Positions 1 to 9,601 of a stretch of DNA of 64,000 nucleotides are shown here, piece by piece (position 1 is the first letter of the stretch; the number at the start of each line of letters is the position of its first letter). The translations under genes and the position numbers were made by a program. Below the pieces are notes generated by a model, which worked only from the letters and a program-made list of their open reading frames with translations, ran no database searches and was not told the origin of the DNA. The stretch is from Acidimicrobiaceae bacterium. Its GTDB lineage: Bacteria; Actinomycetota; Acidimicrobiia; Acidimicrobiales; Ilumatobacteraceae. The stretch is taken from positions 1 to 64,000 of the forward strand of contig CANFIM010000001.1 of assembly GCA_947447175.1 (NCBI GenBank). Direction: 5' to 3'.

Positions 1-171
1 CTCACCGATCGTCTGAAGACGTTGGTGCTTCATGACATTCTTGAAAAGCGTCAATACAGCACGAAGCCAAAGCGTTTTGAATACCACCTCACCAGTAAGG
101 GCCTCGAGCTCATACCCATTGGCGCGGCTATGCGTGCGTGGGGTCAGAACTACCCACCTCATCGCAACTAG
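1..171 (+). CDS. HxlR-family transcriptional regulator, C-terminal part
   Basis: The frame is open from the window edge to TAG at 169-171, giving 56 residues. The segment LTDRLKTLV, then the basic wing KRFEYHLTSKG and the ending PIGAAMRAWG, is the typical winged-helix end of the HxlR (MarR-like) family, which are small redox- or ligand-responsive DNA-binding proteins. The 5' end lies outside the window, so start, length and target are unknown. The TAG stop overlaps the -10 hexamer proposed for the next gene. Confidence 0.8.
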   Translation, partial: LTDRLKTLVLHDILEKRQYSTKPKRFEYHLTSKGLELIPIGAAMRAWGQNYPPHRN

Positions 172-174
172 GTT
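169..174 (+). promoter_or_regulatory. Leaderless -10 hexamer of the HNH nuclease gene
   Basis: TAGGTT lies 6 nt before the GTG at 181 and overlaps the stop codon of the upstream regulator. It favours the GTG at 181 over the ATG at 184. Confidence 0.5.
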
Positions 175-180
175 GGGGGC

Positions 181-1218
181 GTGATGTCACGCAATTCCTT
201 TGTAAAAATGCGCCGCAGTGTTGTGCTATTTCCCGCACTTGCGATTGTGGTGTCAGTGGGATGCACAAGTGTTTCTGGCGCGCAATCAGAAGTAACTGCA
301 AAGAAATCCACCACCACAATTGCGCAAAAGAAAAAGAAAGCAACTACTACATCCACGATTGTGAAGGGGTCTTCTTCGCCAACGTTGTTGACAGTGCTTG
401 CCGCAATTCCAGTGATGAACGAACATCCTCAGGGTTATTCGCGCTCATTGTTTAAACACTGGGTTGATGCTGACGGTGATGGCTGCGATACGCGCGAAGA
501 AGTTCTCATTGCTGAATCAACCACAGCCGCACAGGTTGATCGATATGGCTGCAAAGTTCTAGAGGGCGACTGGTATTCGCCATATGAAGGTGACACCTAT
601 ACCTCTCCAAGCAGTCTCGATATTGACCACATGGTTCCGCTGAAAGAGGCGTGGGATTCGGGTGCTTGGAACTGGACTTCGGCTCAACGTCAGTCCTTCG
701 CCAATGACCTCAGTGACCCACGCCCGCTCATTGCAGTGTTGAACTCCCAGAACCGCTCAAAGTCAGACAAAGACCCTTCCAATTGGATTCCGCCGCGTGG
801 TGAATACCTGTGCACGTATCTCTCCAATTGGGTGGCCATTAAGGCGCACTGGAAGCTGTCCATGGACCAGAGCGAATTTGGCCGCATCAAGAACCTTGCG
901 ACGCGTTCGTGCCCTACAACCACTATCACTGCCTGGGGATCCGCGACTGCGGCGACGTCGGGCGACACTCTCGCAGGCTCGAACGTGTCGCCAACGTCAC
1001 CTCCGTCGCCTGCAAGTGGTGCAGTCGCCACAACAACAGCGCCACGTTCCAATACGGGCGATTCTGGGTCTGGGGTGAGGGAAGTGAATCCGGTGCGCTG
1101 CAAGGCATCCGAATTCGGTCAAACGGGTCAGCATCAGGGCGTGCCCTATGTCTGCTCGAACACTCGCCAAAACGGCGTGCCGTATGCAACGGGCTATTAC
1201 TTCTGGCGGGCCGCGTAA
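181..1218 (+). CDS. Secreted HNH endonuclease (DUF1524/GmrSD C-terminal type)
   Basis: 345 aa. The N-terminus has a basic stretch, then a hydrophobic segment ending near VGC at about residue 28, i.e. a signal peptide with a weak lipobox, so the protein is probably exported. A Thr/Lys-rich linker follows. The nuclease core carries DIDHMVPL at about residues 147-154, which supplies the catalytic His, and downstream SDPRPLIAVLNSQNRSKSDKDP and a Trp-Pro segment typical of extracellular DUF1524 nucleases. A Ser/Pro/Thr-rich linker leads to a short C-terminal module with two Cys and two GVPY repeats. A role in nutrient scavenging or DNA turnover outside the cell is likely but not shown. Confidence 0.8.
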   Translation: MMSRNSFVKMRRSVVLFPALAIVVSVGCTSVSGAQSEVTAKKSTTTIAQKKKKATTTSTIVKGSSSPTLLTVLAAIPVMNEHPQGYSRSLFKHWVDADGDGCDTREEVLIAESTTAAQVDRYGCKVLEGDWYSPYEGDTYTSPSSLDIDHMVPLKEAWDSGAWNWTSAQRQSFANDLSDPRPLIAVLNSQNRSKSDKDPSNWIPPRGEYLCTYLSNWVAIKAHWKLSMDQSEFGRIKNLATRSCPTTTITAWGSATAATSGDTLAGSNVSPTSPPSPASGAVATTTAPRSNTGDSGSGVREVNPVRCKASEFGQTGQHQGVPYVCSNTRQNGVPYATGYYFWRAA

Positions 1219-1248
1219 GGCCATAGTGGGGTCGGGGGCATTCCCCGA

Positions 1249-1254
1249 TAGCCT
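1249..1254 (+). promoter_or_regulatory. Leaderless -10 hexamer of the bL37 gene
   Basis: TAGCCT ends 8 nt before the ATG at 1263. There is no Shine-Dalgarno sequence between them. Confidence 0.5.
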
Positions 1255-1262
1255 CGTTTCCT

Positions 1263-1349
1263 ATGTCGAAGAAGACCAAAAAGCGCAAGGCGCGCATGCG
1301 CCGCTCAAAGGCCAACCACGGCAAGCGTCCAAACATGGGTCGCGGCTGA
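1263..1349 (+). CDS. Small ribosomal protein bL37-like, 28 aa
   Basis: A 28-codon gene that standard length cut-offs would miss. The product is very basic: a Lys/Arg block (KKTKKRKARMRR) followed by SKANHGKRPNMGRG. The core SKANHGKRPN is, from memory, the same as the C-terminal half of the 24-aa bL37 subunit seen in mycobacterial 50S cryo-EM structures, which lies buried in rRNA of the large subunit. It has its own -10 hexamer at 1249 and lies 12 nt before a VOC-family gene on the same strand. Other small basic proteins such as bS22 have a different motif. Confidence 0.75.
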   Translation: MSKKTKKRKARMRRSKANHGKRPNMGRG

Positions 1350-1361
1350 GCCGTTCCCCAT

Positions 1362-1994
1362 ATGAGTCGCCTCGTTTCTCTGCATGCGGGCGGCACGCGT
1401 GAACCCTGGCAATCGTTAGGTCTCACATTTACGGGTGATGCTTGTCTGTTGGCCGATGTTGAACTCATCGTGCACGGCTCCACCCCCGGACTTCATGGCT
1501 GGACCATTGAATCCACCACCGATGCCACCATTGATATTGATGGCATTCCCACCACCCTTGTGTCGTCGGCCTCTGTGCGCCCCACGGAATCCAGCATTGG
1601 TGAGCAGAGAATCGTTGGCCTCGATCACGTGGTGGTGAACACCAACAATCTTGATCGCACATGCGCGGCCATTGAAGCTGCACTCGGGTTAGAGGTACGT
1701 CGCGAACGTGAACTGGGAAACGGCGTTGCGCAGCGCTTCCACAAACTGGACAACACCATCATTGAAGTAGTGACTGGTCCGCATATCACTGGCGACACCG
1801 CATCACTGTGGGGCATGGTGGCCAGCATCGACGATTTGTTTGACCTTGCAGAAGGTCTTGGTGACAACGTCACGTCGCCACCAAAAAAAGCAACACAACC
1901 AGGTCGTTACATCTCCACTGTTCGCGGCTCCACCGGCCTTGGTATTCCGTTTGCGCTCATGACCCCGCATGTGCCGGGCATGGCAACTCGTTAA
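1362..1994 (+). CDS. VOC-superfamily (glyoxalase/bleomycin-resistance-like) protein
   Basis: 210 aa. A VOC module starts at about residue 85 with GLDHVVVNTNNLDRTCAAIE and LGLEVRRER, followed by FHKLDNTIIEVV. These give the beta-alpha-beta-beta-beta pattern and candidate metal ligands (His of LDHVV, Glu of IIEVV). The first 80 residues look like a second, diverged module. The substrate is unknown; relatives act as glyoxalases, dioxygenases or epimerases. No leaderless hexamer precedes it, so it may be co-transcribed with bL37. It ends immediately next to the stop of the convergent nuclease gene. Confidence 0.7.
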   Translation: MSRLVSLHAGGTREPWQSLGLTFTGDACLLADVELIVHGSTPGLHGWTIESTTDATIDIDGIPTTLVSSASVRPTESSIGEQRIVGLDHVVVNTNNLDRTCAAIEAALGLEVRRERELGNGVAQRFHKLDNTIIEVVTGPHITGDTASLWGMVASIDDLFDLAEGLGDNVTSPPKKATQPGRYISTVRGSTGLGIPFALMTPHVPGMATR

Positions 1995-2930
1995 TCAGTT
2001 CTCGTCTTCGTCGTCGCCATTGAGTTCACGCAAGAATCGCTGACCCTCGCTGCATGAATCGGCAATTGGGCACCAGCGACATTGGAATCCACCGCGCAGG
2101 TCTGGCTCGCGTGTCTTCAACACGAGGTCTGCAATCAGCAACGTGCCATGCGCAGTGCGCCGAACTGCAGATTGCAACAAACCTTCAGTGACATCTTCGT
2201 CGTCGAGACGAGCGGAGTCGAGTGAATATGAACCAAGGCGACGGGGTGCTTGTCGACTGCGCAGCGTTTCAATGAGTGCATAGAAACGCAAGTCATCACG
2301 GTGCGTTGGTGTGAGACGCCCTGTCTTCAAATCAATCAGTACTTTGCGGCCCGGTCCGCCCAACACAAGATCCATGCGTGTGGTGAACAACACCGAACCA
2401 CCGAAGAGTGAATAGGAAGCGGAATATTCCACCATGGGTCGCCATGCAGGTTTCACGGGCGGGAAACATTCAAGAAAATTGGTGACGGCACCCACCACTG
2501 CACCACGCAATTCTGCGAAATCATGTGCCGGCAAAGTGGAGATGAATTCCGATGCGCTCTCACGTGGATTCTCCGCAACGCTTGTCATTGCAGCATCAAC
2601 AATTTCCCCAGGAATAAGAGGACCACGCCAGTTGAGCAACAACTCAATTGCTTTGTGTGCAATGGTGCCACGCACTGTGTTGATGTTCCATGCGAAAGCA
2701 GCTTCCCGTTGCAGCATGTGATACTTCTCGCAACCATGCACAGTTGCGATGTGATGTTTGTTGACACGTAACGGTTGATCAGCGGTGAATAACCCATCGA
2801 GAGGTGCAAGCGCTTCTTCAAGTTGAGCCTCTATGGAAGAAACGATGGATTCGGGGAGCGGTTGCCACCCCTCGGGAATGCCCAAGGCATCGAGCACGGC
2901 TTGCTGTAACGGGTTGAGTTCGGTATCCAC
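1995..2930 (-). CDS. PD-(D/E)XK-family nuclease, RecB/Cas4-like
   Basis: 311 aa from a GTG start; the nearby ATG is out of frame. The motif TRMDLVLGG...VLIDLKTG at about residues 185-207 is the Asp...Asp-X-Lys active site of RecB-type nucleases, with RDDLRFYALI as the downstream Gln/Tyr-like motif. The C-terminal CRWCPIADSC is a partial Cys cluster resembling the Fe-S site of Cas4/AddB proteins, but only three Cys are visible. It probably handles DNA ends. There is no CRISPR array or helicase next to it, so the process is unknown. Confidence 0.7.
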   Translation of the reverse strand: MDTELNPLQQAVLDALGIPEGWQPLPESIVSSIEAQLEEALAPLDGLFTADQPLRVNKHHIATVHGCEKYHMLQREAAFAWNINTVRGTIAHKAIELLLNWRGPLIPGEIVDAAMTSVAENPRESASEFISTLPAHDFAELRGAVVGAVTNFLECFPPVKPAWRPMVEYSASYSLFGGSVLFTTRMDLVLGGPGRKVLIDLKTGRLTPTHRDDLRFYALIETLRSRQAPRRLGSYSLDSARLDDEDVTEGLLQSAVRRTAHGTLLIADLVLKTREPDLRGGFQCRWCPIADSCSEGQRFLRELNGDDEDEN

Positions 2931-2939
2931 GACGCATTA

Positions 2940-2945
2940 ACCATA
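2940..2945 (-). promoter_or_regulatory. Leaderless -10 hexamer of the PD-(D/E)XK gene
   Basis: Read on the minus strand as TATGGT, 9 nt before the GTG start at 2930. Confidence 0.4.
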
Positions 2946-3022
2946 GATGTGGGGAGTGTCGGTATGAGACAACGCAGTTGCTTTATGGAATGGTTGCATC
3001 ACCCCTTTGCCATGATGCATCC

Positions 3023-3355
3023 ATGACTCCATCGGCCACTATGCAATTCACCGCCGCAGCGCGAGTGTTGGCACACAGTGCAGCCGAGTGTGGGTTAGTA
3101 GTTCCCGGGTTTCGTAGCCCGCCGCGCATTGTGGGCGTCAACCGCACCATTCGTCGCTCACGCACGGGCGAAGGTGGCGTGGTGGCTGTTCGCTTACTCG
3201 ATCGTCCGCTTGCCGTCATCTTGGGCGACATGATCGAAGGCGTCATTGTCATCAATCAGTTGGCGCCGGCTCAGGCAGACCAGGTGCGCACGTTTTTGTG
3301 GCGGGCCATGTCAGAGTTCGCCGCAGAAGAGCCTGGCGCGCGTCGCGTCGCATAA
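3023..3355 (+). CDS. Conserved hypothetical protein, about 110 aa
   Basis: I do not recognise the family. The ATG at 3023 is preferred to an upstream in-frame TTG at 2978, because CATGAT lies 6 nt before it, matching the loose -10 pattern seen elsewhere. The protein is soluble and Arg-rich, with RSPPRIVGVNRTIRRS and then VAVRLLDRPLAVILGDMIEGVIVINQL, which suggests a small alpha/beta fold. It stands alone upstream of the tRNA gene. Confidence 0.55.
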   Translation: MTPSATMQFTAAARVLAHSAAECGLVVPGFRSPPRIVGVNRTIRRSRTGEGGVVAVRLLDRPLAVILGDMIEGVIVINQLAPAQADQVRTFLWRAMSEFAAEEPGARRVA

Positions 3356-3396
3356 ACATCTCGTACCTGCATTCCTTCTCGGCTGGTCATTCGCCG

Positions 3397-3402
3397 TATC
3401 CT
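3397..3402 (+). promoter_or_regulatory. Possible -10 element of tRNA-Leu
   Basis: TATCCT lies 13 nt before the mature 5' end of the tRNA, which leaves a short leader for RNase P. I see no clear -35. Confidence 0.35.
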
Positions 3403-3415
3403 GAAAGCCGTTCCT

Positions 3416-3502
3416 GCCCGGATGGCGGAACAGGCAGACGCAGGGGGCTTAAACCCCCCGGAGGGCAACCTCTTGCGGGTTCGATTCCCGCTCCGGGCAC
3501 CA
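3416..3502 (+). tRNA. tRNA-Leu (anticodon TAA)
   Basis: 87 nt with encoded CCA. The acceptor arms GCCCGGA (3416-3422) and TCCGGGC (3492-3498) pair fully, followed by discriminator A and CCA. The anticodon stem GGGGG/CCCCC encloses CTTAAAC, so the anticodon is TAA. A long variable arm (GGAGGGCAACCTC region) marks a class II tRNA, and GGTTCGATTCC is the T-loop. Confidence 0.95.
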
Positions 3503-3557
3503 AGTGATATTCGAATGAGGCGCACAACTGCGCTGTCGGCGTGGCACGATTCAAGAC

Positions 3558-6377
<2,820 letters not shown>

Positions 6378-6383
6378 ATGGAC

Positions 6384-6389
6384 ACGGTA
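6384..6389 (-). promoter_or_regulatory. Leaderless -10 hexamer of the small membrane protein gene
   Basis: Minus-strand TACCGT, 6 nt before the ATG at 6377. Confidence 0.45.
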
Positions 6390-6423
6390 CCCACTTACTA
6401 AGGAAGTTCAGGAACACCACCAC

Positions 6424-6429
6424 TAGCCT
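6424..6429 (+). promoter_or_regulatory. Leaderless -10 hexamer of the GT2 gene
   Basis: TAGCCT, 9 nt before the ATG at 6439. Confidence 0.45.
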
Positions 6430-6438
6430 GAGAAGTCC

Positions 6439-7182
6439 ATGGAGCAAGTCCCGTTCAACAAACTCAGCGTTTTCTTCCCCATGTGGAACGAACAGGATTA
6501 CATCGTGCGTGCGATTGACGCTGCACGCGAGGAATGTGAAGAACTTCGCGATGGCGGCGACATTATTGATTACGAGCTCATCATTGTTGATGACGCATCA
6601 ACAGACCGCACGCCAGAAATAGCCGCTCAACTTGCCGCTGATGATTCGCACATTCGCGTTGTGCGTCATCCGGAAAATCGCAAACTGGGTGGTTCCATGA
6701 AGTCGGGCTACGCCGCGGCTACCGGTGACGTGGTGTTGTACACCGACGCCGATCTACCGTTCGACATGCACGATGTTCACAAGGCAATGCGTCTCATGCG
6801 TTATTACGACGCCGACATTGTGAGCGCCTATCGCTTCGACCGTACCGGCGAAGGGTACGTACGAACGGTGTACTCGTTCTTCTATAACCTTCTTGTGCGA
6901 GTTTTATTTGGTACTCGTAAACGAGATATCAACTTTGCTTTCAAGTTGTGTCGAACTCGAATTTTCGAAAATGTCACGCTGAAGAGCGAAGGATCATTTA
7001 TTGATGCTGAGCTTGTAGTGAAGGCCGAAAAGTTCGGATATTCCGTCATCCAATTCGGCACGGATTACTTCCCCCGAACCCGTGGCGTCTCCACGCTCTC
7101 CTCGCCTTCGGTCATCATCAAGATCCTTCGTGAAGCACGTGCTTTACGCAAGGAAATTCGCAATATTCAGCCAGTTCAATAG
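6439..7182 (+). CDS. Glycosyltransferase family 2 (polyprenyl-phosphate mannosyltransferase-like)
   Basis: 247 aa, a single GT-A domain. LSVFFPMWNEQD starts the nucleotide-binding fold and ELIIVDDASTDRT is the family's Asp-Asp motif. NRKLGGSMKSGYAAATGDVVLYTDADLPF contains the metal-binding DAD. The region after residue 130 (RFDRTGEGYVRTVYSFFYNLLVRVLFGTRKRDINFAFKLCR) matches dolichol/polyprenyl-phosphate sugar synthases that load a lipid carrier at the membrane. No membrane span is obvious. It stands alone, so donor and acceptor cannot be told. Confidence 0.85.
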   Translation: MEQVPFNKLSVFFPMWNEQDYIVRAIDAAREECEELRDGGDIIDYELIIVDDASTDRTPEIAAQLAADDSHIRVVRHPENRKLGGSMKSGYAAATGDVVLYTDADLPFDMHDVHKAMRLMRYYDADIVSAYRFDRTGEGYVRTVYSFFYNLLVRVLFGTRKRDINFAFKLCRTRIFENVTLKSEGSFIDAELVVKAEKFGYSVIQFGTDYFPRTRGVSTLSSPSVIIKILREARALRKEIRNIQPVQ

Positions 7183-7220
7183 CTCTTCAGCCCTGAAGGG
7201 CGAGGTGCTTTCTTGCTTGA

Positions 7221-7226
7221 TAGCGT
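7221..7226 (+). promoter_or_regulatory. Leaderless -10 hexamer of the L,D-transpeptidase gene
   Basis: TAGCGT, 9 nt before the GTG at 7236. It supports GTG as the start. Confidence 0.45.
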
Positions 7227-7235
7227 TTCGTACTC

Positions 7236-8315
7236 GTGAGTGAGCCGTTCAACCCTGAGAGTGCGCAAGTGCCATTCGATGACCCGAATGTGCCTACGCC
7301 CCATGTCTCTTGGTGGGCTCACTGGCGCCCCGCAATTCTGGCCAGTTTGTTTTTTGCGGTAGTGGTGGGTGGCATCGCTGTTGCGCGTCAACAGTCGGCT
7401 GTTCCTGTTACCACCACCACAACGAGCACTACATCGATTCCTGTCGATTGCGTCACGTGTTACCCGCTCAGTCGCACGCTGAAGAATCGCTCACATGGTG
7501 AAGATGTACGCCGGCTGCAACAACGTTTGAAAGACCTTCATTTTGATCCGGGCCGTATCGATGGCATTTATGGTGGCGATACCAAGATGGCTGTGTGGGC
7601 TTTCCAAGGACTCGTGCTCAAACTGTCACGCGACACCATGGTTGATTTTGTGACTCCTGTTTTATGGGAATCGATGCGCGGAAATGTAGTGATCACGCCT
7701 CGCCGTCAGCCAGGGACACCAAATCACGTTGAGGTGTATTTGCCTGAACAAGTCATGGCCGTATTTAAGGGTCCGCAGCTCGTATTGGTGACGCATGTTT
7801 CAACTGGAACCGGGGAACAGTGGTGCGAAGAAGTCACAATTTCTCCTGGTGAAGACGGCAACTTGAATGGCAAAGAGCCAATCAAAACTGGCGTTTGCGG
7901 TGTAGCCAAAACACCGGGTGGCATCTACTACTTCTACATGCGCAAGCTAGGAACTCGTGAAAGCAAGTTGGGCACCATGTGGAACCCCATCTACTTCAAC
8001 TACGGCATTGCTGTGCATGGCGCAATGGAGGTTCCGAAGTTTCCGGCCTCACATGGTTGTGTGCGCATTCCGCAATTCATTTCCAACTACTTCCCCGCAT
8101 TAGTGAGATACAACGACCGCGTGTATGTGTTCGACGGTGTGAAAGAACCAGAGGAATACGGTTCCCCTCCACCAGAGTGGGATAAGCCTGACCCGAACTA
8201 CACCACTACAACGTCGACAACTACCACCACAACTACCACCGTGCCGAAGACCACGGTTCCAAAAACAACGGTGCCAAAAGTTGTGGCCACTACCACCACG
8301 GTCGTTGCTGGCTAG
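7236..8315 (+). CDS. L,D-transpeptidase with peptidoglycan-binding domain
   Basis: 359 aa. A cytoplasmic N-terminus is followed by a membrane anchor at about residues 32-50 and a Thr-rich linker. A peptidoglycan-binding domain follows (EDVRRLQQRLKDLHFDPG...IDGIYGGDTKMAVWAFQ). The YkuD catalytic domain ends with HGAMEVPKFPASHGCVRI, with catalytic Cys275 and the upstream His. It should form 3-3 cross-links or attach proteins to peptidoglycan outside the membrane. The C-terminus is a low-complexity Thr/Pro/Val tail with repeated VPKTT units, probably disordered and wall-spanning. Confidence 0.88.
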   Translation: MSEPFNPESAQVPFDDPNVPTPHVSWWAHWRPAILASLFFAVVVGGIAVARQQSAVPVTTTTTSTTSIPVDCVTCYPLSRTLKNRSHGEDVRRLQQRLKDLHFDPGRIDGIYGGDTKMAVWAFQGLVLKLSRDTMVDFVTPVLWESMRGNVVITPRRQPGTPNHVEVYLPEQVMAVFKGPQLVLVTHVSTGTGEQWCEEVTISPGEDGNLNGKEPIKTGVCGVAKTPGGIYYFYMRKLGTRESKLGTMWNPIYFNYGIAVHGAMEVPKFPASHGCVRIPQFISNYFPALVRYNDRVYVFDGVKEPEEYGSPPPEWDKPDPNYTTTTSTTTTTTTTVPKTTVPKTTVPKVVATTTTVVAG

Positions 8316-8318
8316 TTG

Positions 8319-8948
8319 TTACGAAATAGTGAGTCTTTGAAGCTCGTTGATTTCACCTTGTTGCGCCTTCAAGACTGATTCGCAAAAAGCTTTTACTTCC
8401 GAGTTGATGGCGTGGCTCACTGCGTGTTCAGCCATGTGGATTGCGCCTTTATGGTGAGCAATCATCAGTGTGATGTAGAAGCGATCAGCCGCTGCATCTG
8501 TGAGCTGGGACAACTGCTTCATTTGTGCATCAGTGGCGTATCCGGGCATTTCAGCAAGCGGCACCGGTGTGCCCATCCAACCCATCACTGTGTCTGATTC
8601 ATTGGTCTCTGCCTCAGAGAATGTGCGAAGCATCTGCACCATGCGACCGGACTCCAGTGCCTGGTCAAGCATGATCTCTCGTGCGATTGTTCGCAATGTG
8701 GTATTTCCGTTAGGTGCAACGTTGAGATAAATGGAAGACATGGCAACTGCTTGTTCATGGTGAATGCGCATGTCTTGTAGAAAGCCTGTATCAACGGTGT
8801 TGTGCGCAGCAATGGTGGTGCGTTGGCCAAGTCTGTAGCCAAGTGCGATTGTTCCTAACAACACCACGAATGAAATCAGAATGATGTTGAGTGGATTGCG
8901 CCACCAAGGGAGAAGTTTGTCACCTTCGAATGATTTTTCAATCGCCAT
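8319..8948 (-). CDS. DUF305-family membrane-anchored protein
   Basis: 209 aa from the ATG at 8948, chosen because a -10 hexamer lies 7 nt upstream; a longer frame would run through the promoter of bioY. One N-terminal span (about residues 20-38, NIILISFVVLLGTIALGY) anchors an extracytoplasmic domain. The family hallmarks are DMRIHHEQAVAMS and MIAHHKGAIHMAEHAV, His-rich helices of a ferritin-like four-helix bundle that may bind metal. The function of the family is not settled. Confidence 0.85.
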   Translation of the reverse strand: MAIEKSFEGDKLLPWWRNPLNIILISFVVLLGTIALGYRLGQRTTIAAHNTVDTGFLQDMRIHHEQAVAMSSIYLNVAPNGNTTLRTIAREIMLDQALESGRMVQMLRTFSEAETNESDTVMGWMGTPVPLAEMPGYATDAQMKQLSQLTDAAADRFYITLMIAHHKGAIHMAEHAVSHAINSEVKAFCESVLKAQQGEINELQRLTIS

Positions 8949-8955
8949 AACTGCA

Positions 8956-8961
8956 ACGGTA
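8956..8961 (-). promoter_or_regulatory. -10 hexamer of the DUF305 gene
   Basis: Minus-strand TACCGT, 7 nt before the ATG at 8948. It is separated by one base from the plus-strand -10 of bioY, so the two promoters are back to back within 28 bp. Confidence 0.5.
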
Positions 8962-8962
8962 G

Positions 8963-8968
8963 TAGCGT
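8963..8968 (+). promoter_or_regulatory. -10 hexamer of bioY
   Basis: TAGCGT, 8 nt before the ATG at 8977. Both divergent promoters must place their -35 regions in the opposite coding sequence. Confidence 0.5.
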
Positions 8969-8976
8969 CACTCCCT

Positions 8977-9588
8977 ATGTCAACCGCAGTTCCCGTTGTT
9001 TTATCCGATCTCATTCCGATGCCTCGCATCATGCAACGTGCACGAATGCGAGATGCCGTGCTTGTCCTTGGCGGCGCATTGTTCACAGCGCTTACCGCAC
9101 AAATAGTGGTGCACCTTGGTTTTACGCCAGTGCCCCTCACCGGACAAACCTTCGCTGTGCTCACAGTGGGTGGCGTGCTTGGTGCGCGTCGTGCAATTGC
9201 AAGTCAGGCGCTCTATTGGGCTCTTGGCGCAATCGGCCTGCCGTTCTATGCGGGAGCAAAGGGCGGTTGGAGCATGGCAACTGGGGCAACCGCTGGTTAC
9301 TTCTTTGGTTTTGTCGTTGCCGCAGGAATCATTGGCTGGTTTGCAGAGCGCCGCAACGACCGCAACTACATCTCGTCATTAGCTTCACTCACCATGGGTA
9401 CGGCCATTATTTACACTCTTGGCGCCTTGTGGCTTGCGCACTCGTTGCATATTGCTGTTGCGCGAGGTGACAACAGTGCAATTGAATTGGGAGTAACACC
9501 ATTTCTTGTAGGAGATGCCATCAAATTGGCGCTGGCAGCAGCAGTAACGCCACTTGGTTGGGTCGCCTATTACAACAAGCCCCAATAA
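8977..9588 (+). CDS. bioY: BioY-family biotin transporter S component
   Basis: 203 aa. The substrate-specificity subunit of an ECF-type biotin importer in the cytoplasmic membrane. The signature VHLGFTPVPLTGQTFAVLTVGGVLGARRA is the conserved BioY loop, and ALYWALGAIGLPFYAGAKGG follows. Five to six hydrophobic segments fill the rest. No bioM/bioN energising genes are adjacent, so it either works alone or uses components encoded elsewhere. The in-frame extension to 8881 is rejected in favour of the ATG at 8977. Confidence 0.9.
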   Translation: MSTAVPVVLSDLIPMPRIMQRARMRDAVLVLGGALFTALTAQIVVHLGFTPVPLTGQTFAVLTVGGVLGARRAIASQALYWALGAIGLPFYAGAKGGWSMATGATAGYFFGFVVAAGIIGWFAERRNDRNYISSLASLTMGTAIIYTLGALWLAHSLHIAVARGDNSAIELGVTPFLVGDAIKLALAAAVTPLGWVAYYNKPQ

Positions 9589-9589
9589 G

Positions 9590-9595
9590 TACGAT
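9590..9595 (+). promoter_or_regulatory. Leaderless -10 hexamer of pgi
   Basis: TACGAT, 6 nt before the ATG at 9602, directly after the bioY stop. Confidence 0.5.
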
Positions 9596-9601
9596 GGCTC
9601 T

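Noticed and set aside
1995..2930. Cas4 of a CRISPR system
   Set aside because: No repeat array or other cas gene in the window. The Cys cluster is incomplete.
7190..7215. GCCCT-GA-AGGGC hairpin after the GT2 gene as terminator
   Set aside because: Two-base loop and no T-run; it cannot form a stable terminator.
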